A DNA stretch of 64,000 nucleotides from Meloidogyne chitwoodi (lineage: Eukaryota > Nematoda > Chromadorea > Rhabditida > Meloidogynidae). The stretch is from positions 2,356,001 through 2,420,000 of the forward strand of contig JACZZP010000001.1 of the NCBI GenBank assembly GCA_015183035.1. The letters are read 5' to 3'. Positions 35,801 to 46,796 of this stretch are shown here, one piece after another. The notes under the pieces are model-generated. The model was not told where the DNA came from. It ran no database searches and saw nothing but the letters and a program-made list of their open reading frames with translations. The first letter of the stretch is position 1. Each line of letters starts with the position of its first letter. The position numbers were made by a program, and so were the translations under genes.

Positions 35801-38800
35801 CCCAGCCCCAATTATCATTGATTGCTAAACAAGCAACAAAAGGCCGAGAAGCGATAAAAAACATTAGAAAATAAAATCATAACATAATTCAAAAGAAAAA
35901 TTAATAAATAGGATGAAGAAAACAAAATAAAAATATATTAATTTGTAGTGCTTTTAAAGAGAAAAGAAGCAAAAGAAAATAAGAGAGTAGGTAAGAGAGA
36001 AATAAAGTTTTAAAAAATGAGTGTCTAATACATTCGAGTAGAGGCAGACAGCAGAAAAGAAAATGAAATAACCTTTTTATAAATTTAATAGCCTTAAAAG
36101 CATTATCCATTTGTCCAATACATAAATAAAAAGAAAAATCAAGCATTGCTTGTATTGCTTCTCTGTCATTAATATCAATTCCAATAAATTCTCTAAGTGT
36201 TCTACGAATTACAAGACGAGAAATGCTTTGCTCAATGCCTCCAGGTTCATCCTCTTCATCTACTTCTATCTAAAAGTTTATAATAAAATTTAAAAAAATA
36301 TATTTAAATTTTACATTTCTCAAAAAATAAATAAATGGAACAGAAACAAATATTAACGAATCCGTTTTTGCTGATTTTTGTTGCAAATCATGCATTTGAA
36401 TGCCATGCTCAGCTGTTACAAACATTGTTAATAAATAAGAAGGAGATTGCTTAAAATAATTAAATTTAAAAATTAAATTAATTTAAAAATAACAATAATT
36501 CCATCATTCGAATTACTGACACTTATTGCTTCACAAATTAAAAGGCGAGCATCATTCTGATCCCAAAAGAAGTTACCGGGAACATGATTTGGTAAACGAA
36601 AGCGAGATTGTTCTAATTCTATTTTTCTTAAAATTTTGTTAATTTAAATTTATTTTTTTATTATTTAGGGTCAAATAAACTAAAAATAGAAATACCTAAT
36701 TGCCGCCGTTTTTGGTCTAGCAGTACTCGGTATTGTAGCAATCGAATCTTGTTCATATTGTTGTTGATCGGTAATTCCAGAAGCAAAAGAAAAATATCCG
36801 ACAGAGTCATTCTCAGCTTCCCAAACATAAAAACATTCACAAGGATGTTCTTCATCAACCTATTTATTTAAAATATTTATTTCTATTTTAACTCAAAAAT
36901 AATTATTTTTTCTTACTTTACGCATTGTGAAACTGACACGATTTCCTGCTGAATTTATTCTAATAAATTGCCAATTGCCAAAAGTTGGAATAGAATTTCT
37001 CAAATTTGAAGAACGAAATGTTAATTTCATTGAACTAAAAATACAAATATTTAAAAAAATAAAAAAAATATAACCTTTCACTTAAATCATATATTCGAAT
37101 ATAGCCTAGAGAAGATGCAACACATAGCCAACTTCCTTTAACATTAATTAATTCAGGTTTTCCTTCTATTTCTCTAAAAGTAATTGAACGTTTTACCGTA
37201 CCCTATGAAACAAAATAGAGTATTATTTATTTAATTCGTTTTTTAAGTTTACTCTTAAATAAATTTATTAAACTTAAGTTAAATTATATTAATTAAAGTT
37301 TAAACTTTAATTTAGTTACGTTTATATTTATTTATTCAAGTTTTTTAAGTTTACTCTTAAATAAATTTATTAAACAAGTTAATTTATTAATTAAAGTTTA
37401 AACTTTAACTATTATTTTAATCCAAGTTTATTTAAGATTAAGGTTAAATAAATTAATCTATTATTTATTTACCTGTAATGTTCTAACTAATAATTGTTCA
37501 TTTGCTAGAGTATAAATATGTTGATTATAATAAGCTGCTTGAATTATATTATTTACATCAAATGAAGCAATATTTTCAATTTTTATTGGAGAATTTTCTG
37601 GACAATTAATTTGGTCTAATTGAATCTTTTAATTTAATTAATTAAATTTAATTAATTTATTTTAATTTAACTTTTGTATCATCCCATAATGTTAAATAAT
37701 TTTCTGTAACAAAAAATCCACGAATATTTGAATGAAGTTGCAATTCTTGTGTTTCTACAGGTTCTGTTATTTTAACTAAATTGAGAAGTTGAGCACTTAC
37801 TTGAATAACTGCATACTGTCAAAAAATAAAAAAACAATTTTAAGACTAAAAATGTTTCCAAGTTTATTTAATTAAATAAGTATATTTTAGTTACTTTTTT
37901 CAAGTTTAAACTTGAAAATTATTTAAGTTTGAACTTGAAAATTATTTAAGTTTGAACTTGAAAATTGTTTAAGTTTGAACTTGAAAATAATTTAAGTTTA
38001 AAATAAATAAATAAAATAATTATTTAACACACATTAGAGTCTACAAAAAATTCAATACACTGAGACAAAAATATTTGAACAGAATCGCCCGAATTTAATG
38101 CAAAAGCTGCAGAGTTATTAGACCAAGCCATTCCAATAACCTTTTTTTAATTTTATTTAATTTACTTAAAATATATTTTAAATTAAACTTGTGGTATATT
38201 TAATGAAATAGCATTAGCTAATCGCCATTTTTGATCAATTAAAGAATTTGTATTATTTTCATTAAAATTATTATTATTTTGTATTCTTCTCCATGTGGCC
38301 AAACGCCATTTATTTGTTAATCCACAAATACTATCTTTTTTAATTTAATTATTTTTTATTTAATTTTTTAAAATTCTTTATGGTTAATTTTTTATTTATT
38401 TAAAATTAATTTAAAAATTTTTAGTTATTTTTATGCTTAATTTTTTTATAATTTTTTTAAATTAATTTAAAATTATTTTTAAAAAATAATTAAAACCTTT
38501 TTTAGGTAAATAAGATAACATTAAAATCTGTTCATCACTAGCCTCATAACCCTTTTCAGCTTTTAATCGAAGTATTGCACTATCTTCAGCTTCTAAATCC
38601 CAAACACGAATTTCTCTGTCTCCATAGGCAAAAGCTATAACACCAAAACCAACTAGAACCATTTGAAAATGTTTTGATTTTGCTGCTAATTTAACCTTTT
38701 TTTTAATTAAATTTAATCTAAAAATATTTTTTTAAAAAATACCTTAATTTTATCATTTACTAATTTATTATTATCAAAAGTTAACTGATAAAACAACATT

Positions 38801-40317
38801 TCATCAGTTATTGCTAAAAAATAGTTTTGTTGTGGCATATCTAATAATTGACGAATTCCACTATCTGCCTAAATTAAAAAAATTAAAATAATTTATTTAA
38901 ATTTACCTGAAATATTTTTTTTAATTGTTTATTTTCTGTATTAAATAAATAAATACTTCCATTATCATTACCAACAAGGAAAACGCTAGTTATATCTTCT
39001 ATCATTGCAAATCTTCGATTATTTTTTTTATTAATTTCTTTATTAGTGTTATTATTATCTCCAAAACTTTGCTTTAAAATTTAAAAAAATTAATTTTTTT
39101 ATTTAAATTTTTTTATTCTAATAATACGACCAAAACACTCTACTCGACCTTTTATTAGAAAAGGACGTTTAATTAGAATAATATTTTATTAAAAATTAAA
39201 TTATTGTAAAGAATTAAAGTCAAGGACCTTTTTGACCCTCTCCATTTGTAAGGACACCTTTTTAGATAATTAAAATATTTATTTTAATTTTTTAAAATAT
39301 TTAATTAATTAATTAATACAGTAAATTTATTTATTTAATTAAATTAAAAGTAAATAAACAAACCAATTCTGTTATTTTTTTGTGTTTATTAATTAATTCA
39401 GTTAATGAATTTTCGCCTGTTTTTGAAGCAGAATTTTGTCTATCTTTGTTATTATTTGCAGAGATAATTTTACGTTGTTCTTTTGTAGCTGATTGGAGTA
39501 ATTTTCTTTTTTTTAAAATTAAAGTTTATTAGAAAAAATTAATTTTAATTAAAATAACCTTGAAATTTGTTTAAAACATAAATGCCTTGGATTCTCATCT
39601 TTTGCCTTAACATTAATTAAATGCTCTAAACGACTTTCTTTTTGGTCAAATTTGAAACATTGGATATCTCCAATCTTTTATTTTATTTTTAAATTTTAAT
39701 TCAATATTAATTTAAATATTTAATTTAAATATTTTAATTTAATTACCTCATCAACTGCAACAAGTAATAAACCTTCATTATCCCATAAAATACAATTACA
39801 ACGTTTTAATCCTGCATCCAAATCGGTACTTTCTTTTTTTTTTTAATAAATAAATAAATATTTTTAATTAAATAAAAATTAAAATTTACCATTTCTTTTT
39901 GTTGGATCAATTAAACATAAATTTCCATTTTCCCAACCTATTGCAAGCAATGATTCTATTGGATGCCAACAAAAGGTAATCGGAGAATTTTGATTTTTTA
40001 CTTTTGAAGAAAAGAAAGGCTTTCCTCCCTTTTAAATAATTTTAATTTTTATTTTTAAGAGTCTTTAATATATTTTTTTTAATTTTATTTTGGCACTTTT
40101 TCTTTTAAATTAATTAATGTCCTTTTTATTAGAATAAAAAATATTTTTTTTAAAATTAATTAAATTCTCCTTTCTTTATTTATTTAAATTAAAAAACCTT
40201 TTTTGTAAAAAAACTAATAAATCCTCCATTATTAGAATTAATTGAAGAAACAGCCAATAAATCTTTACTTTTATGCCATTCAAGTTTTAAATGTTTTGTT
40301 GAAGAAGAAGAAGACAT
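26871..40317 (-). CDS. che-11: Intraflagellar transport protein 140 (IFT140/CHE-11)
   Basis: Minus-strand gene with many exons from ATG 40317 ([20 protein letters not shown]) to the stop at 26871. The N-terminal half (40317-36300) is WD40/beta-propeller sequence ([51 protein letters not shown]). The C-terminal half is TPR-like helical sequence: [19 protein letters not shown] (36140-36075), SESVWEHM (30953-30931), and [20 protein letters not shown] (about 30890). Then come [17 protein letters not shown] (about 29680) and [20 protein letters not shown] (about 28290). These blocks match IFT140 in order; IFT140 is a core subunit of the IFT-A complex for retrograde ciliary transport. The jump from FKAIKFIK to SESVWEHM crosses a ~5.1-kb intron holding a U2-like RNA and a gene on the other strand. 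An X-box lies 68 bp upstream of the ATG. In nematodes the protein acts in sensory-neuron cilia. Confidence 0.9.
27163..27236. mobile_element. Short palindromic element in an IFT140 intron
   Basis: CCCCATTTATTGCAATAAAA and the complementary GCGAATAAATGGGGCG form an inverted repeat related to the one at 14932-15050. Confidence 0.6.
27258..27398. mobile_element. ~140-bp palindromic MITE, copy 5
   Basis: Left arm TCCTGACATTTCGTC, right arm GACGAAATGTCTGGACAC, core oriented as in copy 2. It lies in an intron of IFT140. Confidence 0.85.
27956..28057 (+). tRNA. tRNA-Gly(GCC) with a 31-nt intron
   Basis: The acceptor stem GCAACGG (27956-27962) pairs with CCGTTGC (28050-28056), and A73 is at 28057. 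The D arm is GGTTCAGTGGTAGAATGC and the T arm CCGGGTTCGATTCCCGG. The anticodon stem CTCGC/GCGGG encloses loop C-T-GCC-A-C, in which a 31-nt AT-rich insert (27992-28022) follows A37, before C38. That is the standard eukaryotic tRNA intron position. Without it, the 71-nt RNA is a perfect glycine tRNA with anticodon GCC. It lies inside an IFT140 intron on the opposite strand. Both internal promoter boxes are intact, so it is probably functional. Confidence 0.93.
28566..28716. mobile_element. Fragment of the 614-bp-element family
   Basis: Contains AGACCCCTGAAAATC, GGGACCAAGCTCTTTT and AGTGATTACCGCGGCTGC, matching one arm and the adjoining interior of the element at 48954-49567. It lies in an IFT140 intron. 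Confidence 0.6.
29877..30031. mobile_element. Pogo/Tigger-like MITE in IFT140 intron
   Basis: Ends CAGTTGAATCTCGTTATAAG and the complement of CTTATAACGAGAGTTAACAG, with internal ATAAGGACAC words repeated. Such CAGTTGA/CTCGTTATAA ends are typical of pogo-type elements (family assignment inferred). Confidence 0.6.
31267..31451 (-). ncRNA. U2 spliceosomal snRNA candidate
   Basis: The minus strand reads CCTTTTGGCTAAGATCAAAG, TGTAGTATCTGTTCTT (including GUAGUA, which pairs with intron branch points), a short hairpin ATCCCTACCGGGAT, the Sm-site-like CAATTTTTGGAA, and then the 3' stem-loops GAAGCTTGCTTC and CGGTCTTGCACTTACCTCC, ending GGAACGGCGCATT. Order, spacing and overall length (about 185 nt) fit U2. 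The first bases (ATCAATTCATCC) differ from the usual ATCGCTTCTCGGCC, which weakens stem I, so this could be a variant or a pseudogene. It lies in the large IFT140 intron, in the same direction as IFT140. Confidence 0.75.
32512..35498 (+). CDS. Nested gene: coiled-coil protein with C-terminal GIY-YIG-like domain
   Basis: Opposite-strand gene inside the IFT140 intron. Exon 1 (32512-32606) and exon 2 (about 32643-32770) encode a charged, helical start ([17 protein letters not shown], then [18 protein letters not shown]). Exon 3 (about 33221-33408) continues the coiled coil ([18 protein letters not shown]). Next come 33541-33775 ([20 protein letters not shown]) and 34136-34337 with a zinc-finger-like CVYCEKSFN, then HFNSRSC. 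The last large exon (about 35000-35297) reads VYVVKNLES, then [20 protein letters not shown], then [10 protein letters not shown] and LPILNF. This is the order of GIY, YIG, Arg, His and catalytic Glu positions in GIY-YIG nucleases. The tail ends IENPFV at 35498. The domain call is by eye. Total is roughly 450 residues; function is unknown. Confidence 0.6.
32795..32932. repeat. Inverted repeat in an intron of the nested gene
   Basis: The left arm has CTCTTTTCCTTTTGTTTTCC then TTGCAGCGGC; the right arm carries its approximate complement (GCCGCTGCAGGAAAGAAAAG). The outer words are AATCACTT and AGGTGATC. No coding capacity. Confidence 0.6.
33790..34130. mobile_element. 614-bp-family element forming an intron of the nested gene
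   Basis: Carries ATTCGATTCCTCTCGAAGAG, TACAGGTCCCCGACAATTG, a TTGATTGAACGATTTTGAAC word and GACCTATTGGAAGTGTTTTA, parallel to the element at 48954-49567. The coding frame resumes after TTTATAG at 34135, so the insertion is spliced out if the model is right. Confidence 0.6.
34369..34561. mobile_element. Short element with TTGCGGACCC ends
   Basis: AACTTGCGGACCCGAAC at the left and the complement of GGGTCCGCAAATTTTTA at the right, in an intron of the nested gene. The ends resemble those of the insertion at 56405-56601. Confidence 0.45.
35500..35770. other. GC-richer patch of unknown nature in the IFT140 intron
   Basis: The block at 35570-35700 contains GTAATTACCCCCTTGAG, CGCCAGCGAATAAACGCC and a small hairpin (AGAATGTTCGAG...AACATTCT), unlike its AT-rich surroundings. 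It could be a small RNA or a decayed element; no family is recognised. Confidence 0.3.
37886..38000. repeat. Minisatellite in an IFT140 intron
   Basis: Four or so tandem units of about 25 bp built on AAGTTTGAACTTGAAAAT. The intron at 37220-37450 has related TTAAGTTTACTCTTAAATAA duplications. Confidence 0.75.
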
Positions 40318-40384
40318 TTTTTATTTTTATTTTATTTAAATATGTATATATATTTATTTAAAATTATTTTAAAAAAATATTTTT

Positions 40385-40398
40385 GCTGTCATAGCAAC
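40385..40398. promoter_or_regulatory. X-box (RFX/DAF-19 site) upstream of IFT140
   Basis: GCTGTCATAGCAAC fits the X-box consensus RYYNYY-AT-RRNRAC at every position. It lies 68 bp from the IFT140 start codon, the position typical of DAF-19-controlled ciliary genes in nematodes. Confidence 0.8.
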
Positions 40399-40670
40399 TA
40401 TAAAATAAAAAAAGATGGCTGTGTATGATTCGGCGCATATTTGTTTGGCGCCAAGTTTTATTTTTATTTTTCAGCATTTTAAATTAAATTAAAAATTTCG
40501 GGGAAATTATAGAATTAATTTAAAAATTTTTAAATATTTTTTAAAATTTACTTTAAAAATTTTTTTTAAATTATTTAAAAAAATGTTCTCGCAATCATAG
40601 CAACTTTAAATGAAAACAGCAAACAAAGAGAATGTGTTTCGGCGCATATTTATTTTGGCGCCAAGTTTCT
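40385..40670. repeat. Duplicated promoter segment of IFT140
   Basis: Two direct copies of an ~85-bp block (40385-40465 and 40591-40670), each containing TCATAGCAAC followed by TTCGGCGCATATTT and TTTGGCGCCAAGTTT. The second X-box copy GCAATCATAGCAAC (40591-40604) has one mismatch. TTTGGCGC resembles an E2F site. Confidence 0.7.
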
Positions 40671-42598
40671 TTATTTTTAAAGGAATTCTCTTTTTTTAAC
40701 AATTTTTTTTAAGTTTTTTTTAGAATATTTTTCAGAATTTTTAATTATTTTTTGACTTTTCTTTATTTAATTTTTAAGGGTAATTTCTCCTTTTTTCTCC
40801 CTTAATTTAAAAAAAACCTCAAAGAACAAATTTTTGCCTCATTACCTTCCACGTGGTTTTTTAACAATTTTTAAGTCACATTTTGTTAATTTTAATTTTT
40901 TGTCAAGTGGGAAAAAACGAGAAAAGTCTTTTTTTGAGTTGATTAAAGAGTAAATTTTATTTAGAAAATTAAAAGTTTTTAATTATTTTTAGTTGATATT
41001 TTAAAATAATTTTATTATTTATCCTTTAAATATTTTTTATACTGAATACCTCTTTTTTAATAAAAAAGAAAAAAACTTTAATAATCGTTCGAACAAAAAA
41101 GAGAAAAAAGGAGATTTCAATTTTTTTAAATAAATTTTTACTTTTAATTTAATTTTAAAATTCTAAGTATTTAATATTTGTATTAGTAAAAATCCCCATT
41201 TTAACTAATAATTTTTAAATTTTTTAATTTAATTTTTTTATGCCATTACTCGTTCGATAGATATTTTTATATTATTTTTTTAAGCAGAGAAAACAAAAAG
41301 AGAGAAATAGTACAGACAAACATCACTTTATAGACACAACACAGTTGCTTATTTTGTGTATTTTTTTAGCTTTATTTATTTATTTATTTAACCAGTCATT
41401 TCTCTCCTAAAATTTTTATATTTTAATAATTTTTAAATGGAATTGATTAATTTGTTTCTTCTGCCATACCATTTGAGTCTTAGAAAAATATTTAAAATTT
41501 AATTTAAAAAAAGTAAAGCAAAAAATTAAATTTTTGAAACTAAAATTGCGGGGGATATATGTATATGGAAATTTTGAAAAAAAAACGGGGACCGGGAAAC
41601 GGGAATTTAGGAATTTAGAAATGGAATGACCGGGAAAACCCACAACTTCTCGATCCCGCTTTCCAGGTATTAAAATATCGGGATAAAAGAACCGCGAAAC
41701 GGGAACGGGACCAAATCCCGTTTTTTATATAAAAAATAAATTTTCCAAAGCAACAACTATTTTTTAAGTTAAGTTTTCTTTTTTAATTCTTTTTCAATAT
41801 TTATTTACCTAATCTTCCCTTTTCTTTTCTCTTTTTTATTTACAAAAGTGAACTTTGGACAGAGAAAAAAGTAAAAATTCCTCCTTTCTTCCTTTTTTCA
41901 CTTAATTCTTCTATACTCTTTTTTTTTTGCTAAAAATAAATAAATAAATGTTTATTTTGTATATTTAATTGATAGATTTTTTTAAATAAATTTTGAAAAA
42001 TTTTACTTTTTTTAATTTTTTATTTTCTTTCCAAAAAAATAAAATTCTTTAAAAAAATATTTTCTCAAAATTTAATTTTTCTTTTTTTTTTTAAATTTAT
42101 TTAATTTAATTTTCTATTTATTTAATCAGTTAAAATAATTTATTTAAAATCGGCTTTAATAAAAAAGACTGATAACCCCATAAATTAATTTTAAAAAATA
42201 AATAAATTGTTTTAGTTTAATTTATTTAATTTTTGTTCTTTTTGTCTAATAATATTTAAAAAAAAAATATTTTTATACCCAAAATTAGTCTTTTTTTGTT
42301 TAAATGTTTATATATATTGAATAGTTTTAATAAAATATTAAAAGAAAATAAAAACTTTTTTCTTTTGCTTTTCACGTGAATTTTAGTGACAGCTAGAGAT
42401 TGCACTCTATTGCACTCTAAATAAATATATTTTTGTTTTTTTTATATTTTCTTTCATCATTTTCTTTCATCATTTTTATTTTTTATTATTATTTTTAAAT
42501 TAATAAATTTAATTTAAAAAATTAAATTTAGAAACAATTATTTTAAATTTTATTAATTTGTAACAATTAAAATATTAAAAAAAAGAAGGACTATCTGA
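40671..42598. other. Intergenic AT-rich DNA
   Basis: No gene supported. A CCGGGAA/GGGAACGGGA low-complexity patch occurs at 41575-41725. The minus frame 41416-41643 runs across that patch and is not credible. Confidence 0.5.
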
Positions 42599-43854
42599 AT
42601 GCCTCTACAGGTATTTTTATTATTTATTAAAATAGAAAAAATTAAAATTAGTTTTTAGGTGTTCCTAATTTATGCAGCATTGGTTGTTTTTGTTTATTTG
42701 GTTAATTAATTTATTTTATTTAAATTTAAATTAAAAATAAATTAAATTTATAGGCAACTGATGGTTTTCAAAATAATGCTCCATTCGTTTTTACTTTACC
42801 AGTTATTGTTTTAGGATGGTTTACTTTATGGACTAAAATGCCTGGAAGAAAAAGAATGTTGACTGCTATTTCATTTTTTACTCTTTGTAAAATTTTAATT
42901 TTTTTAAATTTATATTATTTTTTTTAATTTATATTTTAGCTATTGCTTTGTACAGTTGGTCAGTCTTCCCTAAAAAACTTGAATTAAGTGCAATGCTCAT
43001 TTGCCTTTCACATATTGCCTATCTTCTCTCGTTTTATCGCTCATTACGCAAATGGTGGATTGCACTAGCAGTTTTTAGTAAGTTTATTTATTTAAAATGT
43101 TCTGATTTTAAGTTTATTTAAATTCTGATTTTAAGTTTATTTAAAATATTCTGATTTTGTTTATTTAAAATGTTCTGTTTTTAAGTTTATTTAAAATATT
43201 CTGATTTTGTTTATTTAAAATGTTCTGATTTTAAGTTTATTTATTTAAAATGTTCTGATTTTAAGTTTATTTATTTTAAAATGTTCTGATTTCAAGTTTA
43301 TTTATTTAAATTCTGATTTTAAGTTTATTTATTTACAATGTTCTGCTTTTGTTTATTTATTTAAAATGTTCTGATTTTGTTTATTTATTGAAATTCTGAT
43401 TTTTAAGTTTATTATTTTTAATTTTTCTTTAGCATTTACACTCGTTGTTCTCTTTCTTTATGGCGTTTTTTCTGATCTCTATCGTTCTATTCCTGCATTG
43501 GTCGCAGCAATGTGTGCAACAATTTTATTATCTACTTCATCATTTATGTAATTTTTTAAAATTTGAATTTTTTTTAATAATTATTAAAATTTAAGTGTGG
43601 CTGGGTCTGTTTGGAAAAATGGTTCCACAATGCGTTATGAAGAAAGATCTGCTCTTGTTCGTTTTTTTGGAACTTTCTTTTTGCTAATCTGCAATGCTGC
43701 ACTTTTGGTTATTTTTTTAAATTTATTTAAAAATTCTGAAATATTTAAGGTTAATCAATTTGCCCGACATACAAATACAATGGTTTGCTACTTGAACTTA
43801 ACTTATTATACATCTCAATTTTTGCTTTATTTTGCAAATGAAAGAGCATTTTAA
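42599..43854 (+). CDS. TMEM86/YhhN-family lysoplasmalogenase-like membrane protein
   Basis: Starts ATG 42599 with a four-codon first exon (MPLQ). Later exons give VFLIYAALVVFVYL, PFVFTLPVIVLGWFTLW, LSAMLICLSHIAYLLSFYRS, FTLVVLFLYGVFSDLYRSIP, and AGSVWKNGSTMRYEERSALV. The protein ends RHTNTMVCYLNLTYYTSQFL then LYFANERAF. Multiple membrane spans and the final TYY-x-x-Q block fit the YhhN/TMEM86 family, which hydrolyses the vinyl ether bond of lysoplasmalogens in the endoplasmic reticulum. Length is about 230 residues, normal for the family. One intron (43080-43430) is a minisatellite. The fifth exon may contain a small intron near 43720. Confidence 0.8.
43080..43430. repeat. Minisatellite in the TMEM86 intron
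   Basis: Roughly a dozen imperfect tandem units of TTTAAGTTTATTTAAAATG followed by TTCTGA, with variable spacing. Confidence 0.85.
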
Positions 43855-45054
43855 TTGGAAAAGTAACAAATTATGTACAATCCTTTAATTTTTGTTTTTA
43901 AGCCATAAGGCATTTTTTATTTTATTTTTTCGTTAAAAAACATTTTTTTGCTTTAACTAAAATCAAATATTTTTTATAAAAATATTTTTCTCGAGTTTAT
44001 GTATTTTTGATTAAATGTACAGATTTTAATGTATAAAAATATTAAATATCAAAAATATTTTCTGATTTTTTCATGTAAAAATTAAAATTTATAATAAATC
44101 TTAAATTAACATATCATTTCATAAAGCAAATTTTCATTATTTTTTTTTAATAAATTGAACTTGCTATAACTGGCTATGATCAAATAATCGCAAAAATCTG
44201 AAAGGTCGAAAAATAAATTTAAAAATCATATAAAAACATTTCGAGGGTAATCATATTTGGTTTGACTATATTTTAAATTTTTCATAGGATATTCAACGAT
44301 CAAACATATTTTAAATTTCCAAACATCAATATTTTGCTCATAAAAAGATGTAAGAGCATTTTGGCAATTAAATTTGTAATTTTTTATTATCAAAAAGAAA
44401 TTTGATCATCTTTGTATTAAAAATTAAATAACTTAAATAGAATCAAAACAGTGGAAGATTTGCTTTAATAAATAACGAACAATTTTCAATTCCTTGATTT
44501 TTGGAAATAAAGACAATTCTAAAGAAAAGATACACTTTTTCTGTGAACTTTTTATTAAATAATAAATAATTATTAATTTATGGATTTAAATAAGAATTAC
44601 TGATTAATTTGATGGTTTTCGACAAAAAAGATAAAATTCTTTTTAACACGTTAAAAAGAAAATTTGATTTTTTTTTAAAACGAAAACTAGTACAGTAAGA
44701 TGTATATTATTAGAGAAAAAGAATTTAAATCTCTAGAAAAAATAGAAGGCAATCAACTCAGTGAGGGAAATTATGCCAATGAAAATATAAAAACATTAAG
44801 GAATTTCGCTATCTGCCTATCTTTTTCTTTTCTTTGTACAATCGTTTTTTACTTTTTATTAAGAAAAATTTTATTTTAAATTGTTAATTAATTTTATTTT
44901 GCTTAAATTAAAAATGATAAAAGTTGTTAAACTTTGGGATTTCTAAGAGCTTGTTATTTTGTTTGTTTTTTTATTTTTTAAACTATTTGATATTCGAGCA
45001 TAAATTTTAAAAATATTTTTCATTTTATTAATTTTAGTTAATTAACCTGATCAT
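43855..45054. other. Spacer with decayed sequences
   Basis: Contains the F-box-like pseudogene fragment at 44190-44545 and, at 44744-44765, GGCAATCAACTCAGTGAGG. That word duplicates one in the E2 pseudogene 370 bp downstream. Otherwise AT-rich. Confidence 0.5.
44190..44545 (-). pseudogene. F-box-like family pseudogene fragment
   Basis: Minus-strand translation, with several stops, gives LSLFPKIKELKIVRYLLKQI and then FNCQNA and NIDVWKFK. These are recognisably the central blocks of F-box A (LPLYPKNIEELKSVRYLL, FKCQNA, NINNWKF). Short deletions and in-frame stops show it is dead. Confidence 0.75.
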
Positions 45055-46360
45055 TCAAAATTACATTCCCAGCTTTGAGTCCAACAATGGAAGTGGGTAC
45101 AATTGTCTCTTGGCAGAAGAATGAAGGCGATCAACTCAGTGAGGATGATTTGATGTCAGAAATTGAAGCAGATAAAGCAATGAGATTTGAAGCACCAGAA
45201 CAAGGCTACTTGGTAAAAATTATTCTTCAAGAAGGTTCAAAGGATGTACCTGCTGGAAAGGTTTTTTAGACTTGTTTAAGGTTATTTTCTTTACATTTTT
45301 AAGCTTCTTTGTATTATTGTTGAAGATAAAGGGGATGTTGAAGCATCCAAGGGATATACTGCTGATGATAGTGGGACTTCCGTATCTCCTCTGCTAGCAC
45401 ACCGGAAAAAGAACCATCACCTAAACAAGAAAGCCAAACGACAGGCTCCAATTCAAACACCACAACAAGCTTCTGCCCAAGATAAACACTTAAAGGCATC
45501 ACCCTATGGTTTGCTGGGGAGCAAGGAATCGATTTAACAGTTTATTTAAATGGATTATTTTTATCTTTATCTTTTTGAAGGCTCTTCCTGGTTCTGATCC
45601 TGAAGGACGTATTTCAGCTGCAGATTGGTCCATGGTTCTTCTCACGCTTCCTCAACGTCAAGTGGTGCTCCTACTCCTGAATACACTGGCATTGATGTAT
45701 CAAATATGCGTAAGAATTGCAAAACGACTTGCTGAAGCAAAAGCAACAATTCCTTATCATACATCTGTATTATGTATCAACAAATTGATAAAGTATTTTT
45801 TGAGACTTTCTTAGCCTTGAACTTTTTTGATTATTTTTTGCTATTTTTAATAATCTAAGAAGTAGTTAAGTATTTGAATGAAGCTTAACGCTTTATTAAA
45901 GAAAGAAGCAAAAAAAAGACGGTAGAAAAGCCTCAATAATTCTCAATTAATGACTTTATTACTTCCCCATTATAACCTGTCTTCGTGTTCCTGAAGCAAA
46001 TTCTTCTTTTATGGGAACATTTATTCGTGAACATTGTGTGTTGATGTTTCACTTGCTGTTTGTACACCCTCTGGTGATGCACATACAAAAGGAGTGGCTA
46101 CAATTGGATATGAAATGGATTTATTATCTGCTAAGACTAGAGACGGAAAGCTACAACCACATGAATTTCAGGCTTTAAAATTTGAAAATAAATATTAAAA
46201 ATACTTATTAAGGAGATGCATTACTGTTTCTTGGAATGTTTGGCATTGTGACCATTTCACTGTTATAATAAACCCCCCTCAATTATGTATTCTGGCGATT
46301 GATGTTGCTCGTCGTAAACTTGTACATAGTGATGAGGAGAACAGTGAAGAAAAGTATTAA
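45055..46360 (+). pseudogene. Pyruvate dehydrogenase E2 (dihydrolipoamide acetyltransferase) pseudogene
   Basis: Begins with a lipoyl domain (LSPTMEVGTIVSWQKNEGDQ, SEIEADKAMRFEAPEQGYL), with the lipoyl-lysine region recognisable in DKAM, then KLLCIIVEDKGD in another frame. The peripheral subunit-binding hinge (GSDPEGRISAADW) and a shifted PTPEYTGIDVSNMRK follow, then RIAKRLAEAKATIP. Later fragments [34 protein letters not shown] and INPPQLCILAI match the catalytic domain. Frame changes, stops and missing blocks (no complete HHxxxDG seen) show it cannot encode E2. A functional gene must lie elsewhere. Confidence 0.85.
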
Positions 46361-46796
46361 TTTTATTTTTTGTTTTAAAAGTTAGAACAATTTTTAAAAT
46401 ATTATTTGAGATTATTTGATTTAATTACTATTATTAACTGTTTTTTATTGTTAAATGTATTGATTGCACTACCCTATTTCTGACAATCGTGAATTATTTT
46501 TTGTAGTTGCGATCCCTGATAGACACGGAGGGTCACAAAAATTCCGATTTTCTCTAGCTATTTGTGTATTGCTAAAGCATAATCATCTCCCTGTTTATAT
46601 TTTTAATAATTTATTTATATTTAGGTATCGCTCAGTGACAATGTTAAAATTAAATAAAGTTTAAATTTATTGTTTTGCCCTTATTGAAGTTTTAATATTA
46701 AATTTATATATTTTAATATCTATGTTTTTAATATTTTTTAATCTTCACAAAAATACTAAATGTTTATTTTTAGTTTAAAAATTATTTCAACAAGTA

